Shown here: positions 20,301 to 24,990 of the stretch, one piece after another
How positions within the stretch are numbered: position 1 is the first letter of the stretch
How the letters are laid out: each line of letters begins with the position of its first letter
From: a virus
DNA: 24,990 bases
Direction: 5' to 3' (one strand)
Virus record (IMG/VR): IMGVR_UViG_3300007276_000280
Location: 1 to 24,990 of that record
Position numbers and translations under genes: made by a program
The notes under the pieces: generated by a model
Databases searched by the model: none
The model's input: the letters and a program-made list of their open reading frames with translations, nothing else
What the model was told of the DNA's origin: nothing

Positions 20301-20647
20301 TGAAAACATTTAAAGAATTCGAAAATATTGATGAAGCATGTGAAGAGTGTATCTTTGAGCACGAGCTTGAGGGTTTACAAGAGGCTGAGTATCAAGGTAA
20401 GAAAGTTAAATTAAACGACCCGATTAGAGGTGGCAGTAAGAAGTTTTATGTTTATGTTAAGAATGACCAAGGCAATATTGTTAAAGTGTCATTCGGCGAT
20501 ACAACTGGATTAAGTATTAAGAGAGATAACCCAGCTCGAAGAAAGTCTTTTAGAGCTAGGCATAATTGTGATAATCCAGGTCCTAAATGGAAAGCTAGAT
20601 ACTGGTCGTGTTATCAATGGAGAGCGGGAGCAAAGGTAGACAACTAA
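20300..20647 (+). CDS. small conserved marine-phage domain protein
   Basis: A 115-residue protein. The N-terminus MKTFKEFENIDEA is again a capsid-targeting-like peptide, followed by an acidic, Cys-containing stretch (CEECIFEHELEGLQEAE). The rest is one conserved block: YQGKKVKLNDPIRGGSKKFY, VKVSFGDTTGLSIKRDNPAR, then RKSFRARHNCDNPG and KARYWSCYQW. I recall this block from many marine phage proteins (possibly DUF6321, unverified). Cys and His residues near the end might bind a metal. The start shares a base with the preceding TAA. The function is unknown; after removal of the N-terminal part a basic domain of about 85 residues would remain, a size like T4 internal proteins. Confidence 0.82.
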   Translation: MKTFKEFENIDEACEECIFEHELEGLQEAEYQGKKVKLNDPIRGGSKKFYVYVKNDQGNIVKVSFGDTTGLSIKRDNPARRKSFRARHNCDNPGPKWKARYWSCYQWRAGAKVDN

Positions 20648-20648
20648 A

Positions 20649-22373
20649 ATGAGCAGATATAGACAAACATTCACAGAGGCGATGCAACAAGTAGCGCTGA
20701 CTGAAAAAGAAGTAAGCAAATTAAAAAACGGTGTTAAGGTATTAGGTAACGCTTTACCAAACAGAGCATTGGCACAGAAAATGGCCGACAAGGCTAATAA
20801 AGAAATGGGCAAAGATGCAGATGTATACCAATCTCCGTTTAATAACAGATTTTATGTAAGAATTAAAGAGGCTGCCGACCATGAGATTTCAATGGCTCGT
20901 GGAGAACTAGAAGCTATATCTGATAAAGCATTAAAGTTATCTTCTATCTTACAAGGTAAAACAGATGATGCACAACTAGAAGCATGGGTGCAATCTAAGA
21001 TTACAAAAGCAAAAGACTATATCAATTCAGTTTCAGATTACATGGAGTACAATCCAGATAATGCAAATGAAGAACTAGAAGAAAGTTTTTCAGATAGTCA
21101 AATTAAACAGTTACAGAAACAATACGAACCTTTAAGAGGTAAGAAGATTTCTATTGACAATGCAAACAAATTAGGTGCAATGTTTACCAAGTTTGATAAA
21201 GACAAGAACGCATTAGAAAAATTATATGGTGGTGATATACCATTTGTATCAGTAATGGCCATGACTAGACTTATGACCAAACATAATTACAAAGCTGCTG
21301 ACTTAAATAAACTTGGTAAGATTAGAATGGAAGAAATCGAAATCTTAGACGAGGCTACACAAGAGTTAGTAGATGTTACTGAGGGTAAGATTGACGCAAA
21401 GAAATTTGATAGTTTGAAGAGAGGTGATACAATGAATATCACTTACAACTCAACTATGGGTGGTAAATCTACACAAAAATTTGTTGTAAAGAGTAAGAGT
21501 AGAAGTGCTAAGTACAACACAGACAAAGTAACAATGTATCCTGATGGCAAACCAAATATGTCAAGATACTTCTTATACAAAAGAGCAAACGGTGATGTAT
21601 CAATGGCAACAGGTGATATGGCCGCTTCAATTATGTCTGTAGAAGGATTTACAGAGAGTGTTGAGTATGTAGAATACATGGCAAAGAATTCAGGTGAAGC
21701 AGGTAGAATTGCTAATATGTTTAAAGGTAAAACAGGTGGTGGAGAAATTCATAAATCTGGTTCAGAAGTTAGAATTGATAGTGCCAAAAACATTGAGAGT
21801 ATTCACAAGCAAGTAGTTGCAAAGTTTCCAGACACAAATGTAATGACAGTTGAAGATGCTGATTTAGAAGAAGGTATGATGAGTAAGATTGATGCCATGC
21901 AAAAAGATGGTAAGTCAGCGGCTGATATTGCAAAAGAATTAAAATTAAAAGTATCTGTAGTAAAAGGTATCTTAGGTGAAGAACTAGATGAAATGAAAAA
22001 AGATGATGCATACGCAATTGGTATGGCACAAGCAAAGAAATCTATGAACGATGAACCACCTTTAGATAAAAAGACTATAGAAAAAGGACATGAGATTGCT
22101 AAAAAGGTAATGAAGAACGAAGACCATCCAGCAAAAGAGATGTATGAACAAATCAAAGGTCTAAAAAACAAAGCTGAAAAATCAGGAATGCCTTACGGTA
22201 TTTTAAAGAAGGTTTACGATAGAGGAATGGCCGCATGGAGAGGTGGACACCGACCAGGTGCTTCACAGCAACAATGGGCATTTGCTAGAGTAAATTCATT
22301 CGTAACAAAATCCTCTGGAACATGGGGTGGAGCTGACAAAGACTTAGCTGCCAAAGTTAAAGGGAGTAAATAA
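20649..22373 (+). CDS. mosaic late protein with HTH-like segment and DUF5824-type C-terminus
   Basis: A 574-residue, highly charged modular protein. The N-terminus MSRYRQTFTEAM resembles the targeting peptides nearby, and VALTEKE gives another L-x-E site. Recognisable modules include a segment near 255-330 (GDTMNITYNSTMGGKSTQKF to DVSMATGDMAASI), a helix-turn-helix-like stretch near 410-447 (KDGKSAADIAKELKLKVSVV), a segment with DDAYAIGMAQAKKSM, and at the end GMPYGILKKVYDRGMAAWRG followed by HRPGASQQQWAFARVNSF, which I associate with DUF5824. All are modules recurring in marine phages. An internal-head or injected protein is the best inference; no enzyme motif is seen. ATG 20649 follows the previous stop by one base. 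Confidence 0.8.
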   Translation: MSRYRQTFTEAMQQVALTEKEVSKLKNGVKVLGNALPNRALAQKMADKANKEMGKDADVYQSPFNNRFYVRIKEAADHEISMARGELEAISDKALKLSSILQGKTDDAQLEAWVQSKITKAKDYINSVSDYMEYNPDNANEELEESFSDSQIKQLQKQYEPLRGKKISIDNANKLGAMFTKFDKDKNALEKLYGGDIPFVSVMAMTRLMTKHNYKAADLNKLGKIRMEEIEILDEATQELVDVTEGKIDAKKFDSLKRGDTMNITYNSTMGGKSTQKFVVKSKSRSAKYNTDKVTMYPDGKPNMSRYFLYKRANGDVSMATGDMAASIMSVEGFTESVEYVEYMAKNSGEAGRIANMFKGKTGGGEIHKSGSEVRIDSAKNIESIHKQVVAKFPDTNVMTVEDADLEEGMMSKIDAMQKDGKSAADIAKELKLKVSVVKGILGEELDEMKKDDAYAIGMAQAKKSMNDEPPLDKKTIEKGHEIAKKVMKNEDHPAKEMYEQIKGLKNKAEKSGMPYGILKKVYDRGMAAWRGGHRPGASQQQWAFARVNSFVTKSSGTWGGADKDLAAKVKGSK

Positions 22374-22374
22374 C

Positions 22375-23331
22375 ATGAAAAATAACTTTGATAAAAAGCC
22401 CGGCAGTATAGAAGATGTAGTTGCCGGCATGACTAACCATACTAGAGAGAATGCTTATCAAGATAAATTCAAAAAAGAATTAGAAAAGACAGGCAAAGGC
22501 ATTGGTGCAATGACACCAAAAGAAAAGTCTGCTTTCTTTAGTAAGATTGATAAAGAATACAAAGCAAAGAATGAAGAAATAACTGAAGAAACAATTGTAG
22601 AATTTTCTTCACAACAAATTAAACAAGCATATGGTATTGCAAATGACCCTAGATACAAACAAGGTAACTATTCAGGTGCAGTAAAAGCTATTGAGAAACT
22701 TGCAAAAGGTTTATCACAACATCCAGATGTACAAAAGGTTTTGAAAAGAACTAACGAAGATTTAGAAGAAGAAAAAGTAGAATGTCCTCAGTGTAAAGGT
22801 AAAGGGTGTGACCATTGCGATGGCAAAGGGTATCACATGGAAAGCCATATGGGACAAACTAAGAAAGCAAATCAATCTCAGAAAGATGCCAAAGGTGAAA
22901 AAGAAATCATCAAAACTGTTTCAGAAACCGTATTAGATATGTGGAAAGAAGCAGCTGGCGAAAAGAAAGAGAAAGAAGTTGAAGAAGAAGAGGTTAAAAA
23001 AGAAGAACCTAAGAAAGACGAAGACGCTGCTAAAAAAGAATTAGAAAAAAAAAGCGATGAAGTCACACTTCTAAAACAAAAGGTTGACTTAGAGAAAGCT
23101 AAGGCTGTTCAAAAGGACACACAGAAGATGGTTAATCCTGAAACTGGTGAACCTCTTTTACAGGTAGGTATTGCATACAAAGCTCTTAGAGATAAGATGA
23201 AAAAAGAAGAAATTGAACCTACTAAAGAGAAAAAGGTCAGTGAAACTGAATTAAAGAACAAAAAGCGAACAGATACAGAAGAAAAACCAAGTGAAATCGA
23301 AGTAAATCCAACAATTAAATACAATAAATAA
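22375..23331 (+). CDS. charged protein with a single zinc-knuckle, likely head-internal or scaffold-like
   Basis: A 318-residue protein dominated by Lys and Glu. About residues 75-127 hold a recurring marine-phage module (EFSSQQIKQAYGIANDPRYK and VQKVLKRTNED). CPQCKGKGCDHCDGKG (137-152) gives C-x2-C-x4-C-x2-C, equal to about half of the DnaJ zinc-finger region, enough for one zinc. Residues 180-310 are coiled-coil-like and extremely charged (KEVEEEEVKKEEPKKDEDAA), with TVLDMWKEAA before them. The composition recalls scaffold or internal head proteins, but no homologue in T4 can be named. The start has AAAGGGAG and lies one base after the previous stop. It lacks the targeting-like N-terminus of the five genes before it. 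Confidence 0.78.
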   Translation: MKNNFDKKPGSIEDVVAGMTNHTRENAYQDKFKKELEKTGKGIGAMTPKEKSAFFSKIDKEYKAKNEEITEETIVEFSSQQIKQAYGIANDPRYKQGNYSGAVKAIEKLAKGLSQHPDVQKVLKRTNEDLEEEKVECPQCKGKGCDHCDGKGYHMESHMGQTKKANQSQKDAKGEKEIIKTVSETVLDMWKEAAGEKKEKEVEEEEVKKEEPKKDEDAAKKELEKKSDEVTLLKQKVDLEKAKAVQKDTQKMVNPETGEPLLQVGIAYKALRDKMKKEEIEPTKEKKVSETELKNKKRTDTEEKPSEIEVNPTIKYNK

Positions 23332-23343
23332 GCAAAATAGTGC

Positions 23344-23372
23344 TTGCCTTTAGTGTGGAAGTATGTTAGGAT
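23344..23372 (+). promoter_or_regulatory. variant TTGCCT-N17-TAGGAT promoter for the HAD gene
   Basis: GCTTGCCTTT keeps the family's -35 context with TTGCCT at 23344-23349. The 17-base spacer leads to TAGGAT (23367-23372), a weaker -10. The ATG is 28 bases on, with AAAGGAT between. Confidence 0.55.
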
Positions 23373-23400
23373 ATACACATAATAAAGAAAAGGATACACT

Positions 23401-23889
23401 ATGAAAAATTTACCTAGAATATATTTAGATATGGATGGTGTTCTTTTCGATTTTGTTAAGAATATTGAGAAGACTACTGGTCTTACAATCAATCAATGGA
23501 CTAAACTTGGTAGAAAAGAGCGTTGGGATCCAATCATCGCAAACAAAAAGTTTTGGTCTGACGGACCTTGGTTGAATGAGGGTAAGAAATTATTTACCTT
23601 TGTAAAGAAATACAATCCTCACATACTAAGTGCTTATGTAGAACATGCTCACGACCCTAATTGCATTCCAGGCAAGAAGAAGTGGGCTATGAAGAACACT
23701 GGCATACCTGCCAATAAAATCAATCTTGTGATGAGAAGTCAAAAAAAGAACTATGCAAGTCCTGGTTCTATACTGATTGATGATTACGAAAAGAATACTG
23801 CTGAATTCAATAGAGCAGGTGGTACAGGTATCACATTCAAAACTGCCTCACAGACAATCTCTGAACTCAAAAAACTTGGTTTCAAGTAA
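23401..23889 (+). CDS. HAD-family 5'(3')-deoxyribonucleotidase-like phosphatase
   Basis: A 162-residue HAD hydrolase. Motif I is YLDMDGVLFDF with nucleophile Asp10 and acid/base Asp12. Motif II is probably Ser77 in HILSAYV, motif III lysines are in GKKKWAMKN (about 91-99), and motif IV is LIDDYEKN with Asp127 and Asp128. The compact size and the WDPIIANKKFW cap fit the NT5C/deoxyribonucleotidase group, which removes phosphate from dNMPs and could balance phage nucleotide pools, opposite in direction to the adenylate kinase upstream. It stands alone with its own promoter between the late cassette and the structural genes, and ATG 23401 has AAAGGA upstream. Confidence 0.88.
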   Translation: MKNLPRIYLDMDGVLFDFVKNIEKTTGLTINQWTKLGRKERWDPIIANKKFWSDGPWLNEGKKLFTFVKKYNPHILSAYVEHAHDPNCIPGKKKWAMKNTGIPANKINLVMRSQKKNYASPGSILIDDYEKNTAEFNRAGGTGITFKTASQTISELKKLGFK

Positions 23890-23897
23890 CCAACTCA

Positions 23898-23905
23898 TAT
23901 AAATA
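23898..23905 (+). promoter_or_regulatory. T4-type late promoter for the structural gene at 23965
   Basis: Exact TATAAATA, nine bases after the HAD stop codon and 59 bases before the next ATG. The AT-rich leader that follows contains an AAAGGGAG ribosome site. Confidence 0.7.
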
Positions 23906-23964
23906 GTCCTGTTATAACACATAATATACGAATTATTATTTAACTTTATAAAGGGAGAAAAGAT

Positions 23965-24531
23965 ATGAGTTTATGGGGAGCAACGGACTCTGACGAGAGT
24001 AAGCCTAAAAACTTAACTACAGCCGAAAAGAAAGAGGTATTCGCTACCTCAAAAGGTTGGGTTAGAGAAGCAGGTTCTATTCAGTCAGGTAACGATAATA
24101 CAAGCGCTACACCAGAAGTTTTAGTTGCCATCGGCGATTTACAAACTGCTCTTGGTGCCGCTGACATTACAAGTATTGATTTTAATATCACAGCATTTGA
24201 TAAATCAGATGGTGGTACATTATCAGTAACAGCCAGATTTAATGAAGCAGTAGATGTAACAGGTACACCTCAGCTTACAGTTGTAAATGACCAAAGAACA
24301 AATCACACATTATCATATGCAAGTGGTACAGGTACTAACGAATTAGTATTTACATTAGCTATTGGCGCTGCTAACGCAGCTACAAACGCTGGTGATGTTC
24401 TATCAATTGGTGCAAATGCAATGGCATTAAACGGTGGTACAGTTAAAGACGCAGGTACAGCAACAGTATCTACAATAACTAACTCCGCTGGTATTGGTAC
24501 AGCAGCTGGTACAATTACAGTAGCAGCATAA
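23965..24531 (+). CDS. virion structural protein with Ig-like beta domain
   Basis: A 188-residue protein rich in Thr, Ala, Ser and Gly with almost no Cys or Trp, typical of surface beta structures. The N-terminus MSLWGATDSDESKPKNLTTA and the GWVREAGS that follows resemble the conserved start of structural proteins in marine T4-like phages. The rest (FDKSDGGTLSVTARFNEAVD, TGTPQLTVVND, TNELVFTLAIGAANAATNAG) looks like the bacterial Ig-like fold used in adhesins. A capsid decoration or fibre role is inferred. It has its own late promoter and a strong terminator just after it, so it is a single-gene late unit, suggesting high expression. Confidence 0.82.
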   Translation: MSLWGATDSDESKPKNLTTAEKKEVFATSKGWVREAGSIQSGNDNTSATPEVLVAIGDLQTALGAADITSIDFNITAFDKSDGGTLSVTARFNEAVDVTGTPQLTVVNDQRTNHTLSYASGTGTNELVFTLAIGAANAATNAGDVLSIGANAMALNGGTVKDAGTATVSTITNSAGIGTAAGTITVAA

Positions 24532-24539
24532 CAAAATTG

Positions 24540-24566
24540 AAAAGGGGGCTTAGGTCCCCTTTTCTT
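24540..24566 (+). terminator. rho-independent terminator
   Basis: AAAAGGGG (24540-24547) pairs perfectly with CCCCTTTT (24556-24563) around a loop GCTTAGGT whose ends may add a G-T pair; CTT continues the T-tract. It starts nine bases after the structural gene's stop and is the clearest terminator in the window. Confidence 0.88.
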
Positions 24567-24567
24567 G

Positions 24568-24575
24568 TATAAATA
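24568..24575 (+). promoter_or_regulatory. T4-type late promoter for the gene at 24646
   Basis: Exact TATAAATA two bases after the terminator's T-tract, giving the next gene an independent late start with a leader of about 60 bases. The leader holds a small TGTAG/CTACA hairpin and CAGGAG before the ATG. Confidence 0.7.
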
Positions 24576-24645
24576 ATTATATGAACAAAGTGATGTAGTC
24601 AACTGGCTACAGTAGCATTCCCTAAGGGGTTAACAGGAGAAAAAA

Positions 24646-24990
24646 ATGGCAGATAAGAAAATAACACAGCTTACCAATCTAGGTACAGCTTTAGCAGGTG
24701 TAGACCTGTTTCATGTAGTAGATGACCCAAGTGGTACACCTATTAACAAAAGTGTTTCAGCAGAAAACATCTTTAATTATATTCCTACTTGGTTAGGACT
24801 AGCACAATCTTCACAGGCAATTGTAGCAGACGGTTCATCAGCAACAGCTATTGATGTAACATCAGCTGTAACTGAAGTCAATGCAACATCAGCTACACAC
24901 GCAGGCGCATTAACAGATGGTGTAGCAGGTCAAATTAAGATGATTTTAAATACATCAACAAGTGGTACTAACAATGTAGTTATTACACCG
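24646..24990 (+). CDS. structural/fibre-type protein (partial, N-terminus)
   Basis: The frame begins at ATG 24646 behind CAGGAGA and is still open at the right edge after 115 residues. The opening MADKKITQLTNLGTALAGVD and FHVVDDPSGTP with NKSVSAENIFNYI is the familiar start of phage tail-fibre or virion-associated proteins, in which this segment is followed by repeats. The following residues are rich in Ala, Thr, Ser and Val, as in its upstream neighbour. Late promoter and terminator placement make it the first gene of a new late unit. Which virion part it belongs to cannot be told from the fragment. Confidence 0.8.
   Translation, partial: MADKKITQLTNLGTALAGVDLFHVVDDPSGTPINKSVSAENIFNYIPTWLGLAQSSQAIVADGSSATAIDVTSAVTEVNATSATHAGALTDGVAGQIKMILNTSTSGTNNVVITP

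Noticed and set aside
21769-22171. Long minus-strand open frames opposite the 20649 gene
   Set aside because: They mirror the codon bias of the + strand gene (Ser/Leu/Ile-rich low-complexity translations) and lack ribosome sites; they are shadows.
23333-23348. AAGCA/TGCTT hairpin after the 22375 gene as a terminator
   Set aside because: Only five weak pairs, no T-run, and it overlaps the next promoter's -35.
1-24990. CRISPR arrays, insertion sequences, integrase or attachment sites
   Set aside because: No regularly spaced repeats, transposase or integrase motifs, or long direct repeats were seen; the window is continuous lytic-phage gene content.

Overview
This window is part of a tailed-phage genome of the T4-like myovirus type. 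Every supported gene lies on the + strand, the DNA is AT-rich, and genes overlap by ATGA or TAATG junctions or sit a few bases apart. The core is the T4 replication module in T4 transcription order: gp45 clamp, gp44 and gp62 clamp loader, RegA, gp43 DNA polymerase, UvsX recombinase and gp41 helicase. Protein style (sHSP, 2OG-Fe(II) oxygenase, conserved marine-phage modules) and base composition suggest a marine relative of cyanophages and pelagiphages, possibly infecting an alphaproteobacterium such as SAR11. The host is inference; the T4-like assignment is secure.

Layout. 1-530: the last codons of an unknown gene, then about 450 bases without a protein gene that fold into many hairpins and two possible pseudoknots (candidate structured RNA). 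531-1769: a small heat-shock protein, two tRNA-Gly genes (anticodons UCC and GCC) and a peroxiredoxin. 1813-13208: the replication module, with accessory genes inserted. These are a GIY-YIG-like protein between gp44 and gp62; an ATP-grasp/retropepsin fusion (RimK plus RimB-like), an Sm-like small protein and a 2Fe-2S ferredoxin between regA and gp43; and a 33-residue membrane peptide plus a DruA-like protein between gp43 and uvsX. The gp41 helicase frame is cut by one in-frame TAG exactly where relatives have Gln, just before the conserved K-x-R motif. 13208-15337: a 2OG-Fe(II) oxygenase, a small unknown, and a possible PD-(D/E)XK protein. 15432-23331: a tightly packed late cassette with a ligase-like nucleotidyltransferase, adenylate kinase, zeta-toxin-like kinase, a Pol-beta/NMNAT-like double nucleotidyltransferase, and mosaic proteins built from marine-phage modules. 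23401-24990: a HAD nucleotidase and structural/fibre genes.

Regulation readable in the sequence. One promoter family, GCTTGCCA-N17-TATAAT, recurs upstream of gp45, the Sm-like gene, the DruA-like gene, uvsX and the ligase-like gene, with variants before the tRNAs, at 14017 and before the HAD gene. T4-type late promoters (TATAAATA) precede hsp20, the 14063 gene, the late cassette and both structural genes; one more lies inside gp62.

Most interesting: at least five consecutive late genes start with a peptide like the T4 capsid-targeting sequence (for example MKTFKHFYFEA beside T4 internal protein MKTYQEFIAEA). This suggests that the nucleotide and RNA enzymes of the late cassette, and perhaps the RimK/RimB-like protein, are packed in the capsid and injected with the DNA. 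Other points of interest are the amber-split gp41, the ligase-writer plus protease-eraser fusion, the candidate structured RNA and the unusual T-loops of the tRNAs.
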